Part shown: piece after piece, positions 12,336-23,110 of the stretch
Position numbering within the stretch: the stretch's first letter is position 1
Layout: every line of letters begins with the position of its first letter
Assembly (NCBI RefSeq): GCF_047948215.1
Contig: NC_134455.1
Span: forward strand, 74,968,689-75,032,688
Source of the DNA: Lycorma delicatula
Taxonomy: Eukaryota > Arthropoda > Insecta > Hemiptera > Fulgoridae
DNA: 64,000 bases
Direction of reading: 5' to 3'
The notes under the pieces: generated by a model
Told to the model about the DNA's origin: nothing
The model's database searches: none
Seen by the model: only the letters and a program-made list of their open reading frames with translations
Made by a program: the position numbers and the translations under genes

Positions 12336-12777
12336 GTTTCCTAACATGCTATACATGATTTTAATCTGTTTTTTTGATGTTGAAAACGAATATGAACTCA
12401 CAATCTTTCTATCACCCACAATTTTTGAAAATTTTTAAATTTTAATTAAAGAATTTTTTTATTTTTCAACGTTTAGTTAGCATTTTAAGCTCCTATATTT
12501 TATTTTGTTAGCTTATTTTTTATTGTTTAATTTTGTTCATAATTTGTAAGCTATAAATAAACAATACTAGACAAAGAATTAAATCATATCATAGAAACAT
12601 ATTATGACATCATATCTAATACTAAAAGGTGAGCCTTCATGGACAAGATTAATCATGTCTCTGCAGGTCAGAACATGTAGCTGAAAACACAGCTGTGTAT
12701 AAAGCACTGAATTTAGGAATGAACTAATTTTGTTCAGTCTTATTGCTGTCTTAAGTTTGTTAACAGTGCAGTGTCAT
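12336..12777. other. Intergenic, no gene seen
   Basis: AT-rich DNA between the 5' end of the decayed LINE and the start of the multicopy gene-family pseudogene. It could contain that family's 5' flank or promoter, but no element is identifiable. Confidence 0.55.
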
Positions 12778-14262
12778 AATGCCTTGAGATTGTGTAAATA
12801 ATGTTGATCCTTCTGTTATGCATATGGTGAGTTTACCATTAAATCAAATAGAAAAAACCTTACACCTTTAATTAAAAAAAGCATATAATTTGTACTTTCA
12901 GTGTAAAATTGGTGATCAGAATAAGACATGGACTTCACTAGTGCATAGTATGCACTAATTGTTCTGTTTATTTAAGAGGATGGCCGAAAGGTACACGGAA
13001 GGCTTTGCCATTTAGTGTACGTATGGTTTGGCGTGAACCAAAGGATCATGTAATCGATTGTTTTGTTTAACAAGTGTGTCTGGAATTTCTAAAAAATCTA
13101 AACATACTGTAAAATATCCTTCATCGCAATCTGCAATTAGGCCTGTACCTCACAGTGAAATTATTCCAGTTCCTGTGCCACCTGTGAAAGTATGTTTTGA
13201 AAGCAGCGATGAAGAATCAGGCAGTACTGAAGAAGACAACAATAATTTTGATTTTGGATTATCATCCAATAAGCCACATATTATATCACAAGGTGAATTA
13301 AATGACTTGAGTATGAATTTAAATTTATCAGAAAATCAAGCTGAACTGTTAGGATCAAGACTGCAAGGTTAGAATTTACTTTAAAAAATACAAAAATTTC
13401 GGGCTTTCGAAGCCGACAAAAAGAACTTTCTCAGTACTTTATTGATGAAAATAATTTGGTTTATTGCACAAATATTGATGAGCTTATGTTGCACTTAGGA
13501 TAAGTTCATAAACCTGAGGACTATCGCCTTTCCATAGATTCGTTCAAGTATAGTTTAAAAGGGGTTCTACTACACAAACGGTAACAAATATCCTTCGATA
13601 CCAATCGCTTATGGGGTATTAATTTGAAAAAAAACATACGATGTGATGAAAGACGTTCTTGAAAAAATAAATTATAAAAACACAGCTAGAACATATGTGG
13701 TGATTTGAAAGTTATAGCTATTTTGAGAGGCATGCAGTTAGGCTATACTAAGTACATGTGTTTTCTTTGCCAATGGGACAGTCGAGATAGGGATAAACAT
13801 TATGTTACCAAAGAGTGGCAGAAACGAGATAACTTAACTCCAAACGGGAAAAATATTATTCATGAACCCTTAGTTGAACCCAAAAAATATTTTTACTCCT
13901 TCTCCATATCAAGCCAGGACTAATGAAAAATTTTGTAAAAGCAATGAAGAAGGATAGACCTGATTAATAATATCGTGATAATTATCAATCAACTTCTTAC
14001 TTCATGCAGAACTGTGAGATGTAACATGTCTTTGAAAACACATTTTCTCCACTCACATCTGGATTTTTTCCCAGACAACCTCGGAAACGTAAATGACGAA
14101 CACGGTGAACGTTTTCACCAGAGCATTTCGGTGATGGAAAGCCGCTATAAAGGGAAATGGAATACTAACATGCTAACCTATTACTGTTGAACATTAATTC
14201 GGGATGTGCCTGAGGCTATTTATGAAAGAAAAGCATCAGCGAAATCATTCTAACACAGGTAC
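12778..14262 (+). pseudogene. Broken copy of a multicopy arthropod gene family of unknown function
   Basis: Pieces in successive + frames line up as one long protein. The order is a start near 12778 (MP.DCVNNVD); LYFQCKIGDQNKTW (about 12890-12935); LPFSVRMVWREPKDHV (about 13005-13050); CLTSVSGISKKSKH at 13061, then AIRPVPHSEIIPVPVPP and an acidic Ser-rich stretch; LGYTKYMCFLCQWDSRDR (13739-13792); and MSLKTHFLHSHLDFFP, DEHGERFHQ, ESRYKGKW (14023-14160). I recognise this order from a highly repeated arthropod family whose biochemical role I do not know. The Cys-rich blocks suggest metal binding. A transposase or domesticated element is possible but unproven. At least six stops or frameshifts make this copy a pseudogene. 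Confidence 0.6.
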
Positions 14263-14837
14263 GGCCATGCAAAATTATAAATTTTACAGATTTTAACTAT
14301 ACCTTTCCTTAATTTTTCAGAAGCGTAATTTATTTTAAACTAAGGGTGATAGAAAAATTGTATTTACAGATCTGTAATGTACGCAAAAAAAAACAATTCA
14401 AGAAATGGTATCACACTTAGAGAAGCATTAAAAAGTTTTTTTTTGTCTATCAGTGTAATCTGCAGGTGCCCGAAAATCCCAGATTATCCAGACCTGAAGA
14501 CGGAAATCAGATAAAAAAAGTTAACATTTCCGAAGAAAACACTGCCCATAAGCCACCTGTATATATTGTACTTAATACAGCTGTTCCCGCTCTGAACATG
14601 TGATTACATAGTATGTTCCGAAAGTGGATTATCTATTTTCGGAAGTGGATACCACTTACTTCCGTAAGTGGTATCTACCTCAAAGCATTATTTTATTATA
14701 AATACAGGTAAAAATGTTTCGTAGTGTTCTATAAACCTTTTAATTTTGATTATTAATTAATTTTAATTCAATATATATATGTCTATAAAACAAGATGTCC
14801 CGACTGACTCATAATCGATATTTAGCTAAAACTTTTG
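14263..14837. other. Non-coding stretch with one hairpin
   Basis: No gene is seen. It may contain the 3' untranslated remains of the upstream pseudogene. A hairpin at 14645-14679 is the only structured feature. Confidence 0.55.
14645..14679. repeat. Inverted repeat / hairpin
   Basis: gtggataccacttac and gtaagtggtatctac pair at 14 of 15 positions around a ttcc loop. A further partial copy of the arm motif (cgaaagtggattatct) lies just upstream. Confidence 0.65.
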
Positions 14838-15472
14838 ACGATAAATTGATGAAAATTTGTACAGGTTTTTCTTACGGTGTAAATGCACAATAAGAAAGGA
14901 TTTTTTGAAACTCCGAGTTTAAAGGATTAAAGTGGGGTAATTTTTTTTTAATTTCTCGGAAAAAATGAGGATAACAATCTGATTTTGGTGTGTGTAATTT
15001 CATGTGAAGATCTAAAAACATATTTCTAGATTTTTCGAAATTCGGCTTGAAAGGAGTGAAGAAAGGTAAACAAAAAGAAAACTTTGAAGAATGATTGCGA
15101 TTTTTCTCATTTCCAAATATATTAAACGAGATATTCATTCAATTTGGTCTTGCAAATACTATTCAGATAAATATGTAAAAATCAATTTGGGGGTTTTTTG
15201 AATCTCGATTTTTTGTGGGTGCAACCGTGTACGGCGCGGCGACTCTACAAACGCAATCACTGCCACTGTTACTGTATGATTTGTATGTTCGATGCGACTA
15301 GCTGCACGTAGTTCCGGTTACTTGACTAAAAAACATTAAAAAAAATTAATAAATTTAAAAAAAATGACACGAAGTAGAGTCACCTCCTAGTGATGTTTGT
15401 CCGGTTAAATCTAAGAACCGGCAAAAAACATTTTTACCCGTATGAAGGACGGGTAAGCTATAACTACTATTT
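14838..15472 (-). repeat. Dispersed repeat family A, copy 2 (inverted)
   Basis: This is the reverse complement of the 3326-3962 repeat. Landmarks here include gcacaataagaaagg, ggagtgaagaaagg, ccggttacttgac, gtcacctcctag, ctaagaaccgg and tttttacccgt. Length is nearly identical (about 635 bp), which suggests a defined element rather than chance homology. No coding potential. Confidence 0.65.
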
Positions 15473-15786
15473 TTAAGATGAAGGCCGACTATTTTAAAAC
15501 CCGCATTCTTCAGATCATTAAAGTTTCGGTCTTGTAGTGATCAAATTTTTGATCTGAAGAAATTACAATACATTGATATTTTTTCATAAACTAAAGATGT
15601 ATTACATTTTATTTATCATTATTTTTCTCACAAGCATTAAATTAATAAAAAAAAGATATATATATTTTTTTTACTAATTTATTTATAATTATAATGATTA
15701 ATAGTCGAAATGCGCACGTAGCCTCAATTTTGTAAACTAGCGTTCCTGTGAGTTGTTTTATTTCAATAGTAATTCAACACATCTCA

Positions 15787-15818
<32 letters not shown>

Positions 15819-16229
15819 GCGTTTGTTGTGTATTTAGAAATATATTTAACATATGTAAATTATCTATTTAACCATAAAGAATTACTATAGTGTAGGCATA
15901 ACAAAGGAGCTGCATTGAAAACTATTTACTGATAAGCCTTGACTCTCACTGGCATTGAATTATGTTTAACAGGACTAAATGTAAATACATGTTGAATCTT
16001 CTACAATACAATCCTGTATTAAAATCTCAATTTTTAAAGAAATACGAATTAAAAAAAATAATAATATGTGTTAAAAAAAATTAAACATTTTTTTTCATTT
16101 TTATTTCCCTAGATATAATTATACTGCTGCAACCATATAGATATAAAGTGAAAGTATAGCAGTCGGAATCAAAATTTTGGGTAACATGGTTTTGTTAAAT
16201 TTGGGTATTTTAAGACCCTTTTAGTCCAA
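15473..16229. other. Intergenic with (GT)n microsatellite
   Basis: A (GT)n tract occupies 15787-15821 and continues into mixed gtgcgtgtgcg. No coding region is seen. Confidence 0.7.
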
Positions 16230-16860
16230 AGATAAAAAAACAATTACTGAAATTGCCAAAAGATATATGTAAGCCTGTATTTTGATTAATACCTTCAGAC
16301 TGGTTCAATATAAATTCTTCAAAAATTGCTCAAAAAACTTTTTATATATCTGGGGAATTGTGATGGGATAAATTTTAGAAGGGGAGGAGTAATTTTCATC
16401 ATATTGACTTTTTTGTATAATGGTTGTTGAAGGTTGAGCTATAAGAAGATGAAATTAAAAGCTATATTTACTTATTTAAAATTCCGAAATTTTTACTTTT
16501 TTTCCCGCTTAGCCTCCGGGAATTATCGTCAGGTAATACTTCAGAGGATGAATGAGGATGATATAAATGAGTGTAAGTGAAGAGTAGTCTCTTGTAGAGT
16601 CTCAGACCGACCATTTCTGAGATGTAAAACAAAACCCAACAAAGTTTTAACTTAATCACATTTAGGGGTTGGGGACCTAACGTTTGTAAACAGTTTTTGC
16701 CTCATAGCCAAAAACTCGTTGACCAACAGATTTTTTAATTTGGTAAAAATATTTAGTTTTATATATATATAACTCAGCTTTGGATTAATTTTCGATCCCA
16801 TGGGACAAATTAACATCCAGTACCCATAGTTATTATACTTTTTCCTCCCCGACAGAGTGT
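16230..16860 (+). repeat. Dispersed repeat family C, copy 1, split by a SINE
   Basis: It shares colinear blocks with 17380-17800: ttgattaatacct, gactggttcaatataaat, a tatctggggaattgtg-like block, the ttacttatttaaaattcc region, a cgttgacc block and ttttcgatcccat. The SINE at 16497-16640 interrupts it. Confidence 0.55.
16497..16640 (-). mobile_element. tRNA-derived SINE, 5'-truncated copy 2
   Basis: It matches the body and tail of the SINE at 8822-9120 (cctccgggaattatcgtc, aggatgaatgaggatgat, gagatgt) but lacks the tRNA-like head. That fits 5' truncation during LINE-type reverse transcription. The edges cgaaattttta and caaagttttaac resemble each other and match the uninterrupted family C copy (aaagttttaaa), so they are probably a diverged target-site duplication. 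Confidence 0.65.
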
Positions 16861-17379
16861 TTCAAGAGATACTGGCCAAACTTAAAGGGCTAATCAAGGA
16901 AATAAAAATAAAAAAATTCTGAGTAGAGAAATCACCTACCTCGCTTCACTTTCCCTCAGTTCGCAATTATGCGTTTTTTTCCCAATAAATATGTATATTT
17001 TAAGAGCAGTTTGAGATATTTTAATAAAATTTGATGTACTAGTACCTTGCAACACCTTTTAAAAAATAAGTAATATTGAATATTTTACCTTTGAAATTTA
17101 TAAATTGGTGATCATTATATTTTTTGAATCATTAATAACTCTATCAGTGTAAGTTATATTGAATTGTGTTTTTTAAATACAATGTTGATCCTTTTATTGT
17201 GAACAAAATGCTACCTCATTTTTTCAGACCTAATGATAGTTAATTGGCTGAAATTATTAAAGTGGATAGCAATCTTACATGAAGACAGGCATAAAATTGA
17301 CAGATGTGCTGCACGTTTCCCGTTTCATTATTTCTCCTCTAATATTTCCTAGTACTTCTTCTAGATCTATTATGTATCT

Positions 17380-17800
17380 ATTGTGTGCTTGTTGATTAAT
17401 ATCTCCCCGGACTGGCTCAACATAAATTTTAAAAAAAATATCTCAAAAACTTCTATATAGGGGCATTGGTGAGATTAAATTTTGGACAAAATTAATAATA
17501 TTAGGAGGGAGCAACATATTGAATTTTTTTACTTTTTATAAATTCGTCGTAGAAAATTAAGCTTTAATAAAATAAAATTACTTATTAAGCTATTTAAATT
17601 CCAAAGTTTTAAATCATTCGGATATAGCGGTGGGGAGATAATTAACATTATCATTAAACAGTTCTTTCTTCATATATCGAAAATCCGTTGATCGATTCGG
17701 TTGAAATTTGGTAATCAACTTATACAACTGGCAATATATCAGCTTTTGCCTGATTTTCGACCCCATCGGACGTCAAAACATCACGGTGCTTATACTTTTT
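17380..17800 (+). repeat. Dispersed repeat family C, copy 2
   Basis: Uninterrupted homologue of 16230-16860, about 1 kb downstream in the same orientation. The small open frame inside it is not supported by any domain. Confidence 0.55.
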
Positions 17801-17964
17801 TAAATATTTTTTTAGTTTTGTTTTTTCACTTCTTAGAGTATAGATCAGTATTTTTGAATTCTAAACTAATACTAGGAAGTACTACTAATTACTAGGAAGT
17901 AATACTAGGAAGAATTCTAATTATAATACTAGGAAGTGTCGTTTTAGTATAACAGAAAACGCTA

Positions 17965-18910
17965 TTTTTTTCCTTGTACGAAGTAAAGAAAGTATTGTGT
18001 AAAAAATTTCGGTTTCCAGATTTCAGTGGAAATATCCATTTTGACTAGTTTCGGCGTGACGTCTGTACGTACGTATAACTCAATCTTGCATAACCAAAAA
18101 ACGATTAGCCGTAAGATGTTGAAATTTTGTATTTAGGACTGTTGGAACATCTAGTAGTGCACCTTCCCTTTTGATTGCAATCGACTGATCCAAAAGTGTC
18201 CAAAAAGCTTGTGTCCATAATCCAAAAAAAAATTTGGACCTGGGACTTTTCTTAACTGCAGTAATAAGCCCTCATTGAGAGCCTTTCAACGATATATCAT
18301 AAGTGGTACTTATTTTCATTGCTTCCAGAGTTATAGCCAAATAAAATTTTAATTAATGAAATATTTTGATCTTAAGGGAAGGCACATCGGTTCGAATCAA
18401 ATTTCATCTCCGGTTTTTTAACTTTTTTTTCAATTTAAATATATTGATTTATTAATAATTATTAAACCTCTCATTGTAAAAAAAATTACGATGAATAATG
18501 ATTCAATAAATATTGAATTAACCGAATATTGAATATACCGAATTAAGTACTACTTATGATATATCGTTGAAAGGCTCTCAATGAGGGCTTATTACTGCAG
18601 TTAAGTAAAGTCAAAATCCAAATTTTTTGGATTATGGACACAAGCTTTTTTGGAGACTGTTGGTTCAGTCGATTGCAATCAAAAGGGGAGGTGCACAACA
18701 AGATGTTGCAATAGTCCTAAATCAAAAATTTCAACATATCATGGCTAATCGTTTTTGAGTTATGCGAGATACACACGTACGTATAGACGTCACGCCGAAA
18801 CTAGTCAAAATGGATTCAGAGATGGTCAAAATGGACATTTCCTTTGAAATCTGAAAACCGAATTTTTTTTGTGATCACAGTACTTCTTTTAGTTCGTACA
18901 AAAAAGTAAA
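17965..18910. mobile_element. Foldback (long inverted repeat) element
   Basis: The left arm (about 17965-18330) and right arm (about 18545-18910) are near-perfect reverse complements over roughly 360 bp. The outermost bases read ttccttgtacgaagtaaag on the left and agttcgtacaaaaaag on the right. Paired landmarks include tttcggcgtgacgtc, attgcaatcgactg, cattgagagcctttcaacg and ttaactgcagtaataagccc. The central 210 bp is AT-rich and unpaired. No transposase is encoded, so it is non-autonomous. Confidence 0.85.
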
Positions 18911-19118
18911 AATGGAATGTATTCCAATTGATAAACAAAAAAAATAAAAAAAAAACAAAAAAACAAAATTATTTATAAAATATACAAAAAAAATTTGACA
19001 TGAGTAACATGAAAAAGTAAACCACTTAGAGGCGTCCTTTAAATAATAAAAATTAATTTATTAAAAAATTAATTGAATTATTAAAATTAATCTTAATTAA
19101 AATAAATTAAATGGGTCT

Positions 19119-22100
19119 TTTTTTTTGTCCTCAGTCATTTGACTGGTTTGATGCAGCTCTCCAAGATTCCAAGATTCCCTATCTAGTGCTAGTCGTTTCA
19201 TTTCGGTATACCCCTACATCCTACATCCCTAACAATTTGTTTTACATATTCCAAACGTGGCCTGCCTACACAATTTTTTCCCTCTACCTGTCCCTCCAAT
19301 ATTAAAGCGACTATTCCAGGATGCCTTAATATGTGGCCTATAAGTCTGCCTCTTCTTTTAGCTATATTTTTCCAAATGCTTCTTTCTTTATCTATTTTCC
19401 GCAACACCTCTTCATTTGTCACTTTATCCACCCATCTGATTTTTAACATTCTCCTATAGCACCATATTTCAAAAGTTTCTAATCTTTTCTTCTCAGATAC
19501 TCCGATCGTCCAAGTTTCACTTCCAAATAGAGCGACACTCCAAACATATACTTTCAAAAATCTTTTTCTGACATTTAAATTAATTTTTGATCTAAACAAA
19601 TTGTATTTCTGACTGAAGGCTCATTTCGCCTGTGCTATTCATCCATCTTTAGTAATTCTACATCCCAAATAATAAAACTCTTCTACCTCCATAATCTTTT
19701 CTCCTCCTATTTTCACATTCAATGGTCCATCTCTGTTATTTCTACTACATACCATTACTTTCATTTTGTTCTTGTTTATTTTAATGTGGTAGTTCTTGCG
19801 TAGGACTTCATCCATGCCATTCGTTGTTTCTTCTAAATCCTTTTTACTCTCAGCTAGAATTACTATATCATCAGCAAATCGTATCATCTTTATCTTTTCA
19901 CCTTGTACTGTTACTCTGAATCTAAATTGTTCTTTAACATCATTAACTGCTAGTTTCATGTAAAGGTTAAAAAGTAACTGGGATAGGGATCATCCTTATT
20001 GGATTCCCTTTCTTATTACGGCTTCTTTCTTCTGTTCTTCAGTTATTACTGTTGCTGTTTGGTTCCTTTAAATGTTAACAATTGTTCTTCTATCTCTATA
20101 TTTGAACCCTAATTTTTTTTAAATGCTGAACATTTTATTCCAGTCTACGTTATTGAATACCTTTTCTAGGTCTATAAATGAGAAAGTTTGTTGGTTTGTT
20201 TTTCTTTAATCTTCCTTCTACTATTAATCTGAGGCATAAAATTGCTTCCCTTGTCCCTACACTTTTCCTGAAACCAAATTGGTCTTCTCCTAACACTTCT
20301 TCCACGCTCCTCTCAATTCTTCTGTATAGAATTCTAGTTAAGATTTTTGATGCATGACTAGTTAAACTAATTGTTCTGTATTCTTCACATTTATCTGCCC
20401 CTGCTTTCTTTGGTATCATGACTATAACACTTTTTTTGAAGTCTAACGGAAGTTCCCCTTTTTCATAAATATTACACACCAGTTTGTATAATCTATCAAT
20501 CACTTCCTCACCTGCACTGGACAGTAATTCTACAGGTATTCCGTCTATTCCAGGAGCCTTTCTGCCATTCAAATCATTTAATGCTCTCTTTAAATTCATA
20601 TCTCAGTATTGTTTCTCCCATTTCATCCTCTTCTTCCTATATAACACCATTTTCTAATTCATTTCCTCGGTATAACTCTTCAATTTATTCTACCCACCTA
20701 TCGACTTTACCTTTCGTATTATAAATCAGTGTACCATCTTTGTTTAACTCATTATTGGATTTTAATTTATGTACTCCAAAATTTTCCTTAACTTTCCTGT
20801 ATGCTCCGTCTATTTTACCAATGTCCATTTCTCTTTCCACTTCTGAACACTTGCATTCTTATATTTTCTATGTTCATCCATCAGCTGTAATATATCATCT
20901 GAAACCCAAGGTTTTCAAACAGTTCTCTTTGTTCTGCTTAAGTTTGCTTCTGCTGATTTAAGCATTTCCTTTTTAACATTCTCCCATTCTTCTTCTACAT
21001 TTTCTTCTTTATCTTTTTTACCCAGACTTCTTGTGATGTCCTCATCAAAAATCTTCTTTACCCCCTCTTCATTAAGCTTCTCTAAATTCCACTGATTAAT
21101 CTGACACCTTTTCTTCCGGTTTTTAAACCCCAATCTACAATTCGTTATCAGTAAATTGTGGTCACTATCAATATCTGCTCCAGGGTTAGTTTTGTAGTCG
21201 ACGAGTTGATTTCTAAATCTTTGCTTAACCATGATATAATCTATCTGATACCTTGCAGTATCGCCTGGCTTTTTCAATGTGTATATTCTTTTATTATGAT
21301 CTTTAAACTGGGTGTTGGCAACTACTAAATTATACTTCGTGCAAAACTCTATAAGTCGGTTCCCTCTTTCATTCCTTTTGCCCAGCTCGTATTCACCCAC
21401 TATATTTCCTTCCTTGCCTTTTCCAATGCTTGCATTCCAATCTCCAACTATTATTAAATTTTCGTCTCCTTTTATGTGTTTAATTGCTTCATCAATTTCT
21501 TCGTATACACACTCTACCTCATCATCATCATCATCATCATGGGCACTTCTAAGCATACAGATGTTAACAATCGTTGTCGGTTTTGGTTTTGATTTTATCC
21601 TTATTACAATGATTCTATCGCTATGCATTTTCTCTTCCCTATCTTCTTGTTCATTACGAAACCTACTCCTGCCTGCCCATTATTTGAAGCTGTTAATTAT
21701 TCTAAAATCACCTGACCAAAAGTCGTTTTCCTCTTCCCACTACATTTACATTTATCCTATTCATTTCCCTCTTTAAATTTTCTAACCTACCAACCTTTTT
21801 TAAACTTCTAACATTCCACACTCTGACTTGTAGAATGTTTTTTTTTAATTTTCTGGTGACCCCTTCCTTAATAGTCTCTACCCGGAGATCCGAACGGGGG
21901 ACCTCCGGAATATTTTACCAAGGAAGGCATCATTGCTATATTAAAATGCAGAGAGCTACATTTTTTTGGAAAAATAAGCAGCTGCAATTTTCCATTGCTT
22001 CCAGCTGCGTAGTACTCAGAGGACTGAGTGATGTTGATATGGCTGTTTTAGACGTCCTGACTTACCCCCTTAACAACTACTGAAAGAGCTGCTGCCCTCT

Positions 22101-22240
22101 TTCAGGAATCATTCCTTAGTCTGGCTCTCAACAGATACCTCTCCGGTATGGTTGAACCTTCAGTCCAGCTACTCTGTATCACTGAGCACTCAAGCCCCCT
22201 CACCAACGGCAAGGTCTCATGATTCATAGAGGGGGAAATG
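19119..22240 (-). mobile_element. RTE-like LINE, decayed
   Basis: On the minus strand, a 5' non-coding part (about 21836-22240) is followed by endonuclease, reverse transcriptase and C-terminal regions. The element ends at 19119-19126, where a short A-tail (T-run on the plus strand) follows a conserved 3' segment. The protein type is the one often annotated in animals as craniofacial development protein 2-like or endonuclease-reverse transcriptase. Clade assignment to RTE or a close relative is from memory of the motifs. Confidence 0.75.
19198..21835 (-). pseudogene. Endonuclease-reverse transcriptase pseudogene
   Basis: Order on the minus strand: WNVRSLKKVGRLENLKRE (about 21790-21830); the open frame 20915-21628 with IVGDWNASIG, DTARYQIDYIMVKQ and the catalytic SDHNLL of an apurinic-type endonuclease; RT blocks in 20150-20599 (NGRKAPGIDGIPVELL, YRTISLTSHASKIL, DQFGFRK); FADDIVILAES in 19639-19959; and the C-terminal VYVWSVALFGSETW...WCYRRMLKIRW block in 19198-19599. 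A run of Asp codons (catcatcat on +) sits in the endonuclease. Frameshifts at about 21635-21660, 20600-20914, 19960-20149 and 19600-19638 inactivate it. Confidence 0.8.
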
Positions 22241-22408
22241 AGTCATCAGAATCAAATCTACCTTGACTTACCTACCCCCAATATTGCTCATATAGTATTT
22301 TTTTGGTCAATTTCACTACCACTATGCCTAGGAAGACATAAAAAATAATTCATTTAAAAAATATGCATTAAATAAAAATATATCTTTTTTAAATTTTGGG
22401 GGAAGGGA

Positions 22409-22554
22409 GAATTGAGGGGCAAATAAGTTTAGAAATCAACTCGTCGACTGCAAAACTTACCCTGGAGCAGATATTGATAGCAACCACAATTTACTGATAA
22501 TGAAATGTAGATTGGGGTTTAAGAAACCTGAAGAATTGAGGGGAAAAATAAGTT
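22409..22554 (+). repeat. 101-bp LINE endonuclease fragment between 22-bp direct repeats
   Basis: Positions 22431-22532 match, on the opposite strand, the SDH-encoding segment of the neighbouring LINE at about 21110-21215 (for example ccctggagcagatattgata, caatttactgataa). The piece has no LINE 3' end or A-tail. It is bounded by near-identical direct repeats (gaattgaggggcaaataag at 22409, gaattgaggggaaaaataag at 22533). Confidence 0.75.
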
Positions 22555-22802
22555 TTTTAAAAATGGTAAGATAAGCGTGTACGCATGTACTGAAAGAAAT
22601 ATAAAGTGGGTTATGTTTGCAAATCTTTGAGAAAATTGACTCCAGTGAAACTATCTACCCCAGTTCTTGGAGATGTTGACTCCAAACTTTTACCAACAAA
22701 TTGTCCCATATATACGAGTCTCTGTGCTAAATTTAATCAAAATCGGTTTATCCAGTCAAACGTTATTAAGCATTGAACACACCAACACACATACATACTA
22801 CA
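22555..22802. other. Short intergenic stretch
   Basis: No feature recognised. It contains a block (aaatttaatcaaaatcggttt) typical of insect dispersed repeats. Confidence 0.4.
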
Positions 22803-23110
22803 TATGCACTTTTTCTCTTTTCTGTATAGCCTCCGGAACCACCGTAAAGTATTACTTCAGAAGACGAAAGAGGATGATATATAGAATGAATGTAAATGAA
22901 GTGTAGTCTAGTACAGTCTCAGGTCAACCGTTCTTGAGATGTGGTTAATTGAAATCCAACCACCAAAGAACACCAGTATCCACGATCTAGTAGAATTCAA
23001 ATCCTATAAAAAAAGTAATTTCCTTTACTAGGATTTGAACCTGAGAACTCTCAATTCGAAATCAGCTGATTTTGCGATGACGAGTTCACCACTACAACAA
23101 CACGAACAAC
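22803..23110 (-). mobile_element. tRNA-derived SINE, copy 3
   Basis: It matches the 8822-9120 SINE throughout (cctccggaacc, gtacagtctcag, ccaaccaccaaagaacacc, cctttactaggatttgaac). On the minus strand the B box ggttcaaatcc (around 23031-23041) is perfect, while the A box near 23089-23099 is damaged. The A-rich tail lies at 22803-22815. Confidence 0.75.
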
